Assembly (NCBI RefSeq): GCF_000931465.1 | Contig: NZ_CP010892.1 | Location: 5,479,388 to 5,543,387, forward strand | Source: Pseudomonas sp. MRSN 12121 | GTDB lineage: Bacteria > Pseudomonadota > Gammaproteobacteria > Pseudomonadales > Pseudomonadaceae | Direction: 5' to 3' | Length of the DNA stretch: 64,000 bases | Made by a program: the position numbers and the translations under genes | The notes under the pieces: generated by a model | What the model was told of the DNA's origin: nothing | Database searches by the model: none | What the model saw: the letters and a program-made list of their open reading frames with translations, nothing else | In this document: positions 24,722 to 32,634 of the stretch, one piece after another | How positions within the stretch are numbered: position 1 is the stretch's first letter | Layout: every line of letters begins with the position of its first letter

Positions 24722-26623
24722 ATGAAATGCGACCCCAATCTCTATCGCGCAGCGCCGCCATCACTTGCCGTGAAACCCCGCCTGATCCGCCACCTGTTCC
24801 TGCCGCCACTGGTCATCCTGCTGATGATCGGCCTGGGTTATGTCGGCTTCTGGGTCAGTGAACACTACGGTATCCGCAGCCTCAGCGAGAACGGCGAACG
24901 CCAGCTGGAACTGCACGCTCGCGCCGTCGAAAGCGAGATCAGCAAATACACCTACCTGCCCAGCCTGCTGGAACTCGAATCCAGCGTTTCGCTGCTGCTC
25001 AACGACCCGACGCCGGAGCACCGGCAGACCGTCAACGATTACCTCGAAGGCCTGAACCGGCGCAGCCGCAGCCGGGCCATTTATGTGATGGACACCACCG
25101 GCCGCGTGCTGGCCACCAGCAACTGGCGCGACGTCGACAGCTATCTCGGTGAAGACCTGTCGTTCCGTGCCTATTTCCAGAATGCCGTGCGCGGCCAGCC
25201 CGGGCGCTTCTACGGCATCGGCAGCACCAACGGCGAACCCGGCTACTACCTGGCCCACGGCCTGGAAGAACAGGGCAAGATCATCGGCGTGGCCGTGGTC
25301 AAGGTGCGCCTGGAAGCCCTGGAAGAACGCTGGCAGCGCGCCCGCCTGGAAGCCTTCGTCAGCGACGAGAACGGCATCATCATCCTTTCCAGCGACCCGG
25401 CCCGGCGCCTGAGGTCGGTACGCCCGCTGAGCGACGACACCAAGGAACGCCTGGCCCGCAGCCTGCAGTACTACTGGTTCACCCTCAACGAGCTGGAACC
25501 CCTGGCCCGCGAACGCCTGGCCGAAGGCGTGGAGAAGCTGACCTTCCCGGCCAACACCGAGCTGGTGTCCGACGACAAGGAGATCAGCTACCTGTCCCAG
25601 ACCCGGCCCCTGAGCGACACGCCCTGGAACTTCACCCTGCTGACCCCGCTCAAGGACCTGCGCCGCGAAGCCATCAACCAGGGCATCCTGGTGGCCGTGG
25701 CCTTCGCGCTGGTGGCCTTCCTGCTGATCGCCTGGAACGAACGGCGCAAGGTCCTGGCCACCCGCCTCGCCGCCCGCGAGGCCCTGCAAGAAGCCAACAG
25801 CCAGCTCGAACGGCGGATCGCCGAGCGCACCACCGACCTGCGCGCCAGCAACGAGCGGCTCAAGAGCCAGATCCGCGAACGCCGCCAGGCCGAGGAAACC
25901 CTGCGCCGTGCCCAGGACGAACTGGTCCAGGCCGGCAAGCTGGCCGCCATCGGCCAGATGTCCACCAGCATCGCCCATGAACTGAACCAGCCGCTGGCCG
26001 CGCTGCGCACCCTGTCCGGCAACACCGTGCGCTTTCTCGAGCGCGGCGCCCTGGACACCGCCAGCGCCAACCTCAAGACCATAAATGAACTGATCGACCG
26101 CATGGGCCGCATCACCGCCAGCCTGCGCTCCTTTGCCCGGCGCGGCGAAGACCAGGGCCAGGCGAGCCTCGGCAAGGCGGTGGACGCGGCCTTGCAGGTG
26201 CTCAATGCGCGCCTGGAAAACCTGCCGTTGCAGCTGCACCGCGACTTCGACGACGTGCAGTTGCAGATCGACCAGACCCGCCTGGAGCAGATCCTGGTCA
26301 ACCTGATCGGCAACGCCCTGGACGCCATGCAGGCCCAGCCACGGCCGCAGCTGTGGCTGGAAGGCGCAAGCAGCGAGGACAAATACCGCCTGCGGGTGCG
26401 CGACAACGGCCACGGCATCGACGCCGAAGCGCGCAAGCATCTGTTCGAACCCTTCTTCACCACCAAACCCGGCGAACAGGGCCTGGGCCTGGGCCTGACC
26501 CTGTCCGCCAGCCTGGCCGCCGCCACGGGCGGCAACCTGGGCGTCGAGGATCCGGCCGACGGCGGCACCGTCTTCGTCCTCAGCCTGCCCCTGGTCAGCC
26601 CCACACAAGCCGAGCCGCTATGA
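24722..26623 (+). CDS. aauS: Sensor histidine kinase AauS (DctB-like)
   Basis: AauS senses acidic amino acids and controls AauR. The 633-residue protein has an N-terminal membrane helix, a large periplasmic Cache domain (about 45-300), a second helix near 310-330, and a coiled coil. The HisKA H-box reads SIAHELNQPLAALRTL with His419, and the HATPase segment has NLIGNALDAM and FTTKPGEQGLGLGLTLS. I use the ATG at 24722 with AAGG eight bases upstream. It overlaps aauR by four bases. Similarity to DctB is strong; the aat operon next door decides the name. Confidence 0.9.
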   Translation: MKCDPNLYRAAPPSLAVKPRLIRHLFLPPLVILLMIGLGYVGFWVSEHYGIRSLSENGERQLELHARAVESEISKYTYLPSLLELESSVSLLLNDPTPEHRQTVNDYLEGLNRRSRSRAIYVMDTTGRVLATSNWRDVDSYLGEDLSFRAYFQNAVRGQPGRFYGIGSTNGEPGYYLAHGLEEQGKIIGVAVVKVRLEALEERWQRARLEAFVSDENGIIILSSDPARRLRSVRPLSDDTKERLARSLQYYWFTLNELEPLARERLAEGVEKLTFPANTELVSDDKEISYLSQTRPLSDTPWNFTLLTPLKDLRREAINQGILVAVAFALVAFLLIAWNERRKVLATRLAAREALQEANSQLERRIAERTTDLRASNERLKSQIRERRQAEETLRRAQDELVQAGKLAAIGQMSTSIAHELNQPLAALRTLSGNTVRFLERGALDTASANLKTINELIDRMGRITASLRSFARRGEDQGQASLGKAVDAALQVLNARLENLPLQLHRDFDDVQLQIDQTRLEQILVNLIGNALDAMQAQPRPQLWLEGASSEDKYRLRVRDNGHGIDAEARKHLFEPFFTTKPGEQGLGLGLTLSASLAAATGGNLGVEDPADGGTVFVLSLPLVSPTQAEPL

Positions 26624-27945
26624 ACAACGACCTTACCGTCCTGATCGTCGAAGACGATCCCCATGTCCTGCTCGGCTGCCAGCAGGCCCTGGCCCTGGAA
26701 GACATTCCCTGCGTCGGCGTGGGCAGCGCCGAGGAAGCCCTGGAGCGGGTCGGCGACAACTTCGCCGGCATCGTCATCAGCGACATTCGCCTGCCGGGCA
26801 TCGACGGCCTGGAACTGCTGACCCGCCTCAAGGCCCGCGATCGCAGCCTGCCGGTGGTGCTGATCACCGGCCATGGCGACATCTCCATGGCGGTCGGCGC
26901 GATGCAGAAAGGCGCCTATGACTTCATGGAAAAACCCTTCTCCCCCGAGCGCCTGGTGGACGTCGCCCGGCGCGCCCTGGAGCAGCGCGGGCTGGCCCGG
27001 GAAGTGTCGTCGCTGCGTCGCCAGCTGGCCGAACGCGATTCCCTCGAAGGCCGGATCATCGGCCGCTCGCCCGCCATGCAGCACCTGCGGGAACTGATCG
27101 CCAACGTCGCCGATACCTCGGCCAACGTGCTGATCGAAGGCGAGACCGGCACTGGCAAGGAACTGGTCGCCCGCTGCCTGCACGATTTCAGCCGCCGCCA
27201 CACCCATCAGTTCGTCGCCCTGAACTGCGGCGGCCTGCCGGAGAACCTGTTCGAAAGCGAGATCTTCGGCCACGAGGCCAACGCCTTCACCGGCGCCGGC
27301 AAGCGCCGCATCGGCAAGATCGAGCACGCCCACGAAGGCACGCTGTTCCTCGACGAAGTGGAAAGCATGCCGATGAACCTGCAGATCAAGCTGCTGCGGG
27401 TGTTGCAGGAGCGCACCCTGGAACGCCTGGGCTCGAACCAGAGCGTGGCGGTGGACTGCCGGGTGATCGCCGCGACCAAGTCCGACCTCGACGAGCTGGG
27501 GCGCGCCAACCAGTTCCGCAGCGACCTGTACTACCGCCTGAACGTGGTGACCCTGGAGCTGCCACCGCTGCGCGAACGGCGCGAGGACATCCTGCAGTTG
27601 TTCGAGCACTTCCTGCAGCAGTCGTCGCTGCGTTTCGACCGCGCCGCGCCGGAGCTGGACAACCAGACCCTGTCGAACCTGATGAGCCACGACTGGCCGG
27701 GCAACGTGCGCGAGTTGCGTAACGTCGCCGAACGTTTTGCCCTGGGCTTGCCGGCGTTCAAGAAGGCCGCGGGCAATGCCGCCCAGGGCCTGGGGTTCGC
27801 CGAGGCGGTCGAGGCCTTCGAGCGCAACCTGCTCAGCGACGCCCTGCAGCGCAGCGGCGGCAACCTGACCCAGGCCAGCCAGGAGCTGGGCATGGCCAAG
27901 ACCACGCTGTTCGACAAGGTCAAGAAATACGGCCTGAGCCACTAA
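26620..27945 (+). CDS. aauR: Sigma-54-dependent response regulator AauR
   Basis: AauR activates acidic amino acid uptake and use genes with sigma-54 RNA polymerase. The 441-residue protein has a receiver with Asp55 (VISDIRLPGIDG), an AAA+ domain with Walker A GETGTGKE and Walker B GTLFLDEVESM, and a C-terminal Fis-type helix-turn-helix (GGNLTQASQELGMAKTTLFDKVKKYGL). The sigma-54 contact loop reads NAFTGA instead of GAFTGA. It overlaps aauS by four bases; its binding boxes lie at aatJ. Confidence 0.92.
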   Translation: MNNDLTVLIVEDDPHVLLGCQQALALEDIPCVGVGSAEEALERVGDNFAGIVISDIRLPGIDGLELLTRLKARDRSLPVVLITGHGDISMAVGAMQKGAYDFMEKPFSPERLVDVARRALEQRGLAREVSSLRRQLAERDSLEGRIIGRSPAMQHLRELIANVADTSANVLIEGETGTGKELVARCLHDFSRRHTHQFVALNCGGLPENLFESEIFGHEANAFTGAGKRRIGKIEHAHEGTLFLDEVESMPMNLQIKLLRVLQERTLERLGSNQSVAVDCRVIAATKSDLDELGRANQFRSDLYYRLNVVTLELPPLRERREDILQLFEHFLQQSSLRFDRAAPELDNQTLSNLMSHDWPGNVRELRNVAERFALGLPAFKKAAGNAAQGLGFAEAVEAFERNLLSDALQRSGGNLTQASQELGMAKTTLFDKVKKYGLSH

Positions 27946-27966
27946 CCAACCTCTGCGAGAAGTACC

Positions 27967-28305
27967 GTGGACTTATTGCTGAAAGCCTGCCTGGGCGCCG
28001 CCGTGGTGGTGATCCTCGCCGCCCTGGCCAAGACCCGCAACTACTACATCGCCGGCCTGGTGCCGCTGTTCCCGACCTTCGCCCTGATCGCCCACTACAT
28101 CGTCGGCAAGGGCCGCTCGATCGACGACCTGAAGACCACCATCGTCTTCGGCATGTGGTCGATCATTCCCTACTTCGTGTACCTGGCGACCCTCTATGTG
28201 CTGGTCGACCGCTTGCGCCTGGAAGCCTCCCTGGCGGTAGCCGCGGTGGCCTGGCTGATGGCCGCCACCGTGCTGGTCAGCGTCTGGGTCCGCGTCCACG
28301 CCTGA
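27967..28305 (+). CDS. glpM: GlpM-family small membrane protein
   Basis: This 112-residue protein is almost entirely hydrophobic, with about four membrane helices and the family-typical segment NYYIAGLVPLFPTFALIAHYIVG. GlpM was described in P. aeruginosa downstream of glpD and linked to alginate levels, but its biochemical role is unknown. Here it stands 21 bases after aauR rather than beside glpD, and so may be co-expressed with aauSR. The start is a GTG at 27967 with GAGAAG before it. Confidence 0.8.
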   Translation: MDLLLKACLGAAVVVILAALAKTRNYYIAGLVPLFPTFALIAHYIVGKGRSIDDLKTTIVFGMWSIIPYFVYLATLYVLVDRLRLEASLAVAAVAWLMAATVLVSVWVRVHA

Positions 28306-28387
28306 CGGCCCCCTGCGCCTTTAGCCGGGCCGCGTTCGGGCGATAAGGCTTTCGGCGATCTCAAGACCTCTGCGCCCCCTGCGGGGG

Positions 28388-28422
28388 CGATCGCAGCCTC
28401 GCGGGCTCGGCAGCGGCTACAG
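28388..28422. repeat. Single REP unit (TAGCCGCTGCC family)
   Basis: CGATCGCAGCCTCGCGGGCT and the following CGGCAGCGGCTACA match the right-hand unit of the paired copies at 30281, 57730 and 59401. No left-hand partner is seen, so it is a singlet. Confidence 0.7.
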
Positions 28423-28435
28423 GCGTCCGGCGCCC

Positions 28436-28450
28436 TGGCCCGGCCCTTGC
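28436..28450 (+). promoter_or_regulatory. Possible sigma-54 promoter before the arginase-fold gene
   Basis: TGGCCC-GGCCC-TTGC has correct -24/-12 spacing and a good -12 element, but the -24 departs from TGGCAC. The region is GC-rich, so a chance match is quite possible. Confidence 0.35.
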
Positions 28451-28536
28451 ATTTACCCGGGAAAGCCCGCTCTGCCTGCGTTTGCGACCCGTGACGCCGG
28501 CTTTTTCGAGGGGCGCTGCCAAGGGTAAAGCCTGTT

Positions 28537-29457
28537 TTGAACATTCTCGATCTCGACCACAGCCTGACCGCCCAGGAGCCTGTCCAACGCCGCTTGCGCA
28601 GCGGCCTGGCGCGGCGCCTGGACCTGCTGGACCTCGGCCCGCAATTGCGCCTCTGGTCCACCGAACGCACCTATCGCCGCTTCACCGAACGCCTCGGCCA
28701 GCGGCCCGTCCACAGCGGCCCGCAACCGGAAATCTTCTTTGTCGGCTCCGGCGACTATCACCACCTGACCCCGGCCTTCCTCGCCGGCCTGCAAGAACCG
28801 GTGAGCCTGATCCATTTCGACAACCATCCCGACTGGGTGCGCTTCGCGCCCCGCCGGCACTGCGGTTCGTGGGTCAACCGGGCGCTGCGGTTGCCACATA
28901 TCCAGCGCATCGTCACCCTCGGGCCGTGCAGCGACGACCTGCACAACCCGCAGCTGCGCGGCGGCAACCTTGGCGCGCTGCGCCAGGGCAGGCTGCAGTT
29001 GTTTCCCTGGCAACACGAGCCGTCCAAGGTCTGGGGCCGGATCGGCGACGGCGCCGGGCACCGGCAGCAGGAAAACCAGCTGCACTGGCGCAACCTGGCC
29101 GGGCTCGACTGGACCGCGTTTCTCGAACAACTGATCGACAGCCTGCCCACCCGGGCGATCTGGATCACCATCGACAAGGACGTGCTGGCCAGCGCCGATG
29201 CGGCCACCAACTGGGACCAGGGCGGCATGCGCCTGGCCCACCTGCTGCAAGCCCTGCGCAGCCTGGCGGCGGCCAAGCGCATCCTCGGCATCGACGTCTG
29301 CGGCGAGTTCGCCGCGCCCGCCTTCAGCAACGCCTTCAAGCGTTGGGAAGCGCGCTCCGACCAGCCACCGGCGGCGCGCTGGAGCGAGGCCGACCTGCTG
29401 CGCAACGCGACCACCAACGAAGCCCTGATGGCGCTGTTCGAGGAGCTGTTCCCGTGA
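28537..29457 (+). CDS. Arginase/ureohydrolase-fold protein, function unknown (UPF0489-like)
   Basis: This 306-residue cytoplasmic protein keeps variants of the metal-binding motifs of the arginase fold: GSGDYHH for GGDHS, HFDNHPDW for DAHxD, and TIDKDVL for SxDxD. A two-metal hydrolase active site is therefore plausible, but the motifs differ from true arginases, agmatinases and formimidoylglutamases, so I do not name a substrate. The stop overlaps the start of a small membrane protein (GTGA), and a second similar one follows, suggesting hydrolysis linked to export. The start at 28537 is probably ATG/TTG-type (codon TTG before AACATT); the exact start is uncertain. Confidence 0.75.
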   Translation: MNILDLDHSLTAQEPVQRRLRSGLARRLDLLDLGPQLRLWSTERTYRRFTERLGQRPVHSGPQPEIFFVGSGDYHHLTPAFLAGLQEPVSLIHFDNHPDWVRFAPRRHCGSWVNRALRLPHIQRIVTLGPCSDDLHNPQLRGGNLGALRQGRLQLFPWQHEPSKVWGRIGDGAGHRQQENQLHWRNLAGLDWTAFLEQLIDSLPTRAIWITIDKDVLASADAATNWDQGGMRLAHLLQALRSLAAAKRILGIDVCGEFAAPAFSNAFKRWEARSDQPPAARWSEADLLRNATTNEALMALFEELFP

Positions 29458-29828
29458 CCCTGACCGTTGTCTTGCTGGTGGCCTTTTCCATCCTCCTGGA
29501 TGTCGTCGGCCAGCTCTGTTTCAAACTCGGCCTGGACCGCCTGCCGGAGCTGGAAGGCGGTTTCCGCCTGAATGCCTTCTGGGGCCAGGTGTTCAACGCC
29601 CCGCTGCTGTGGTGTGGCATCGGCGCCTACGTGGTCGAGTTCTTCGTCTGGCTCGAAGCCCTGTCGCGCGCGCCGCTGAGCCTGCTGTTCCCGGCGGCGG
29701 CCCTGGGCTATTGCGGCGTGGTGCTGGCCGGCAAGGTGATCCTCGGCGAACACGTCAGCCGGCGGCGCTGGATGGGCACCCTGGTGATCACCCTCGGCGT
29801 GATGCTGGTGTACGTCGCCAGCACCTGA
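29454..29828 (+). CDS. Small four-helix DMT/SMR-type transporter subunit, first of a pair
   Basis: This 124-residue protein has four membrane helices and the size and layout of EamA-half or SMR proteins such as ArnE/ArnF and MdtI/MdtJ. The first helix contains VVGQLCFKLGL, and SRAPLSLLFPAAALGYCGVVL resembles the SMR helix 3. It starts with a GTG that overlaps the arginase-fold gene by four bases and has AGGAG nine bases upstream. Its neighbour is of the same size, so the two likely form a heterodimer. The substrate is unknown. Confidence 0.8.
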   Translation: MTLTVVLLVAFSILLDVVGQLCFKLGLDRLPELEGGFRLNAFWGQVFNAPLLWCGIGAYVVEFFVWLEALSRAPLSLLFPAAALGYCGVVLAGKVILGEHVSRRRWMGTLVITLGVMLVYVAST

Positions 29829-29859
29829 CCTCTCTCGACGATTCACAAGGATATTTGGC

Positions 29860-30258
29860 ATGACTGCACAGACTCATGACTGGCTTCACGGGCGCTTCGG
29901 CACGCTGGTGCTCTGGGCCTTGCTGATCGGCTTCGAAAGCGCCGGCCAGATCGCCACCAAGGTGGGCGGCGATCAATTGGGCCAGATGGATTTCAACCTG
30001 CAATGGCTGGCTGCCGTGGCGGTCAACCCGGGCGTGCTGCTGGCGATCGCCTGCTACATCGGCGCCTTTTTCGTGTGGATGCTGATCCTGCGGCGCAGCA
30101 GCCTGTCCCTGGCCTTCCCCCTCAGCTCGCTGGTGTTCGTGGTGGTCCTGCTCGGCTCCTGGCTGGGCCTGGGCGAACAGATCAGCCTGCTGCACTGGGT
30201 GGGGGTGTTCGTGATCATCGGCGGCATCGCCCTGCTGGCCGAGGGCGAGGAAGCCTAG
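29860..30258 (+). CDS. Small four-helix DMT/SMR-type transporter subunit, second of a pair
   Basis: This 132-residue membrane protein has four helices. ESAGQIATKVGG in helix 1 carries a Glu in the place where SMR exporters have their proton-coupled Glu, and helix 3 reads SSLSLAFPLSSLVFVVVLLGSWL. The first protein has an Asp (LLDVVGQ) in the equivalent place, so the pair may be a functional heterodimer, as in MdtIJ. It lies 31 bases after its partner with AAGGA upstream of the ATG. The export substrate is not known. Confidence 0.8.
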   Translation: MTAQTHDWLHGRFGTLVLWALLIGFESAGQIATKVGGDQLGQMDFNLQWLAAVAVNPGVLLAIACYIGAFFVWMLILRRSSLSLAFPLSSLVFVVVLLGSWLGLGEQISLLHWVGVFVIIGGIALLAEGEEA

Positions 30259-30280
30259 GACAGAGAGGTCGCCTAATGCC

Positions 30281-30444
30281 CTGTAGCCGCTGCCGAGCCC
30301 CGGCGAGGCTGCGATCGGGTGGGCGGCATTCCGATGCAGCCCTGCCAACCTGGCGACGCGCTATGCCTGAAGGTTGGTGTGACCTGGCTTGGCGACCGCT
30401 GCGCGGTCGATCGCAGCCTCGCCTAGGCTCGGCAGCGGCTACAG
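30281..30444. repeat. REPIN (TAGCCGCTGCC family) after the transporter pair
   Basis: CTGTAGCCGCTGCCGAG and its inverse CTCGGCAGCGGCTACAG bound about 130 bases, with GAGGCTGCGATCG and CGATCGCAGCCTCG next to them. The interior is not repeated in the other copies. Confidence 0.85.
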
Positions 30445-30454
30445 GTACGCGGCG

Positions 30455-31321
30455 TCAGCGTTGCGGGTGTTTCAGCAAGAAGCCCAAGCCATGGGCCAGC
30501 GGGATCACCTTGACCCCCGCCGCCCGCTGCTGCGCGTGGATCTCGCGGTGGAAGGCCTTGACCCGCGTCCAGTGCATCTTCGGCCGGTAGTGGTGTTCGG
30601 CGTGGTAGCCGTTGTTCATCCAGAGCAGGTTGTAGAGCGGGCTGTAGCTGCTTACGCCCCAGGCGATCGGCAGGTCCGGGTTGCCCCCCAGGTGCTCGTA
30701 GTAGCCGTTGAGCGAGGACAGGCACTGCCCCAGGTACCAGAACGGCAGCAGCACCAGCACCGCGTGCCAGTCGTAGAGCGCCAGCGCCGCGTAGCCCAGC
30801 AGCGTCACGCCGATTTCCACCTTGACCCAGCGCGCGTCCGCCGGGCGCTTGCGTTGCATTTCCTGGTAGATGGCCTTGGGGTCGTCGCGGAAAAAACTCA
30901 GGAAGGTATAGGCCCAGACATTGTCCGGCTGGCCGTCGCGGCCATGCAGGTAGATCGACAGCGGATCGACCGTGGTGCCGTCCGGCGTGGGCCGGTCCGA
31001 GTTGCCGCGGTGATGGCGGTTGTGGATGTCGCGGTACAGGGTCTGGGAAAAACCGATGGTCACCGACAGCAGCAGGTCGAAGCCGCGGTTCATCCACGGC
31101 AGGCTGAAATAGGCGTTGTGGATCTGGTTATGGGAAATGCTGTTGATGCTCCACGACAGACTGATCGCATACAGCACCGCCGCCGGCAGGATCACCCACC
31201 ACGACAGGCTGTGGAAGGCCAGTACCAGCCACAGGACAAACGCCAGATGCGCGACGCCCAGGACAATCGGGACAAGGTCCCACAGCGAATGGGCGAGCAG
31301 GCGATAAACGGGACGAGCCAT
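30455..31321 (-). CDS. Membrane di-iron fatty acid desaturase family protein
   Basis: This 288-residue membrane protein has the three histidine boxes of the desaturase/hydroxylase family: HNQIH (64-68), HNRHH (100-104) and HAEHH (240-244), plus hydrophobic pairs at about 15-60 and 170-200. It could insert a double bond or hydroxyl into an acyl chain or related lipid; the electron donor and substrate are not visible. AGGAAG stands six bases before the ATG at 31321. A possible sigma-54 promoter lies upstream, which would put it under the same sigma factor as the operon at 32635. Confidence 0.85.
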   Translation of the reverse strand: MARPVYRLLAHSLWDLVPIVLGVAHLAFVLWLVLAFHSLSWWVILPAAVLYAISLSWSINSISHNQIHNAYFSLPWMNRGFDLLLSVTIGFSQTLYRDIHNRHHRGNSDRPTPDGTTVDPLSIYLHGRDGQPDNVWAYTFLSFFRDDPKAIYQEMQRKRPADARWVKVEIGVTLLGYAALALYDWHAVLVLLPFWYLGQCLSSLNGYYEHLGGNPDLPIAWGVSSYSPLYNLLWMNNGYHAEHHYRPKMHWTRVKAFHREIHAQQRAAGVKVIPLAHGLGFLLKHPQR

Positions 31322-31359
31322 GAAGAACTTCCTGGAAAAGTGGGTTCATGGCGGTCAGT

Positions 31360-31374
31360 GCAAAGGGTGGACCA
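31360..31374 (-). promoter_or_regulatory. Possible sigma-54 promoter of the desaturase gene
   Basis: On the minus strand TGGTCC-ACCCT-TTGC has GG-N10-GC spacing and a perfect TTGC, about 39 bases before the start codon. The -24 box is imperfect (TGGTCC for TGGCAC). Confidence 0.4.
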
Positions 31375-31442
31375 AGTCAGCCAAGGCGCTTGCTGACGTG
31401 GGGTTTCAGGCAAGCCTCGCATGCCCGAGCTGCCCCGCGTTC

Positions 31443-31610
31443 CTGTAGGAGCGAAGCTTGCTCGCGATGAACGATGACGCGGAGTTTCAGGTGCTCCGCG
31501 GCGGCCGGATCGCGGGCAAGCCTCGCTCCTACAGAGGCCGTGCATGCCACAGTTGCCGCGCTTTCCTGTAGGAACGAGCTGGCGGCGATCCGACTTGCCC
31601 GCGATCGCGG
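31443..31610. repeat. REP cluster (TGTAGGAGCGA family), three units
   Basis: Units CTGTAGGAGCGAAGC, GCAAGCCTCGCTCCTACAG (31515-31534) and a third, CTGTAGGAACGAG (from 31565), lie between the desaturase and the outer-membrane protein gene. The first two form a REPIN; the third is single. Confidence 0.8.
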
Positions 31611-31621
31611 GCCTGGAGGCC

Positions 31622-32404
31622 TCAGAAGTGGTAGCTGAGGGCGGTCTGCACCTGGCCCTGGTTGACCTCGCCGCGCTCGCGCACCAGGGTGCTGTCGGCC
31701 GCCGAACCGGTCAGGCGGATCCAGCTGGCGCTGGTCATCCACGACCAGTTGTCCCCCAGCGGCACCTGCAGGTTCTGGGTCAGGGTCAGGTTCTGCAAGC
31801 CGCCGCCGGCGCGGTAGGCGCCGATGCCCGTGGCCTGGGCTTCCTCGTCGCTGATGCCGAAAAAGGTCCGGGTCTGCCGGGCGTCGGCGAAATGCGCGGT
31901 GAGGTTATTGCTGCCGATGATGCCCAGGCCCAGCGGATAGCCGATCTCGCCGCCGACCTTGCCCAGCAGCCCGCCCTGGCCCTCGCCCGCGGCCACCGCG
32001 CTGCCGATGGAGGCGAACAGGCGCCAGAAATCGTCCGGCGCGTACTGGATATAACCGCCGACGTCGGCCATGTTCGGCACGTCCCGCAGGCCACGCAGCG
32101 AGCCATTGGCATTACGCCCCGGCAGGTAGTTGATATAGGGCCCGGCGCTGAAACCCTTGGCCTTGAAGGCGTCCCAGGTCAGGCCGTCGTCGGTGTCGAG
32201 GCTGACATCGCCCCACTCCAGGTCGACATAGGGCAAGGGCACGGTGTCATGCCGGCTGCCGCTGGGATCATGGGGCTGGTAACCGATGCCCAGGCCCAGC
32301 GCGCCGCTCAATCCATCCTGGCCTGCGTCCTCGGCGAAAGCCCCGCAGGCAACCCCCTGGATCAGCAGGACGGCAAGCAGGGCGGAGCGTGTGAAGCTGA
32401 ACAT
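31622..32404 (-). CDS. MipA/OmpV family outer-membrane protein
   Basis: This 260-residue protein has a signal peptide (about 1-24, ending AFA) and alternating beta-strand segments ending in a C-terminal aromatic (ALSYHF), typical of outer-membrane barrels. GIGYQPHDPSGSRHDTVPLPYVDLEWG and the closing strands fit MipA/OmpV, a group that includes murein-scaffold and stress-linked proteins. ATG at 32404 has AGGAAA nine bases upstream. It diverges from the operon at 32635 and shares its control region with the tandem palindromes, so the same regulator may affect it. Confidence 0.85.
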   Translation of the reverse strand: MFSFTRSALLAVLLIQGVACGAFAEDAGQDGLSGALGLGIGYQPHDPSGSRHDTVPLPYVDLEWGDVSLDTDDGLTWDAFKAKGFSAGPYINYLPGRNANGSLRGLRDVPNMADVGGYIQYAPDDFWRLFASIGSAVAAGEGQGGLLGKVGGEIGYPLGLGIIGSNNLTAHFADARQTRTFFGISDEEAQATGIGAYRAGGGLQNLTLTQNLQVPLGDNWSWMTSASWIRLTGSAADSTLVRERGEVNQGQVQTALSYHF

Positions 32405-32477
32405 GGCGCGGGTTTCCTGGAATGGCGATGCGCGCATCAATCACCAGCCCGGCCCTTTCGCGCAAGCACTGATGTTG

Positions 32478-32504
32478 TTTGTAGCGAGCTACAAAATTTG
32501 TAGC
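32478..32504. promoter_or_regulatory. Tandem palindromes, candidate activator sites for the sigma-54 operon
   Basis: TTTGTAGC-GA-GCTACAAA (32478-32495) is a perfect inverted repeat. Its right arm forms a second palindrome with the next TTTGTAGC (32497-32504). Three half-sites therefore stand 65-90 bases before the sigma-54 promoter, the usual place for an NtrC-type activator. Confidence 0.75.
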
Positions 32505-32568
32505 TCCAGCCCCCCGCGCCTGCCTGATTTTTTCACCCAGGGCCCGGCCCGCCTGGGCTCGCGCTACT

Positions 32569-32583
32569 TGGCACAGTCCCTGC
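32569..32583 (+). promoter_or_regulatory. Sigma-54 promoter of the HAD/aminotransferase operon
   Basis: TGGCAC-AGTCC-CTGC has a perfect -24 and a good -12 with exact spacing, about 52 bases before the ATG at 32635. Confidence 0.85.
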
Positions 32584-32634
32584 TCCAGTGCCTGGCATGC
32601 GCAAGGTGCGCTCCTCTACAACAGGTAACTGCAG

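Noticed and set aside
28537..29457. Naming the arginase-fold gene as arginase or agmatinase.
   Set aside because: The GGDHS and DAHxD motifs are altered (GSGDYHH, HFDNHPDW), so a specific ureohydrolase function is not supported.
32569..32634. A second sigma-54-like element at TGGCATGCGCAAGG just downstream of the main promoter.
   Set aside because: The -12 part does not read TTGC at the right spacing, and the first element is much better.
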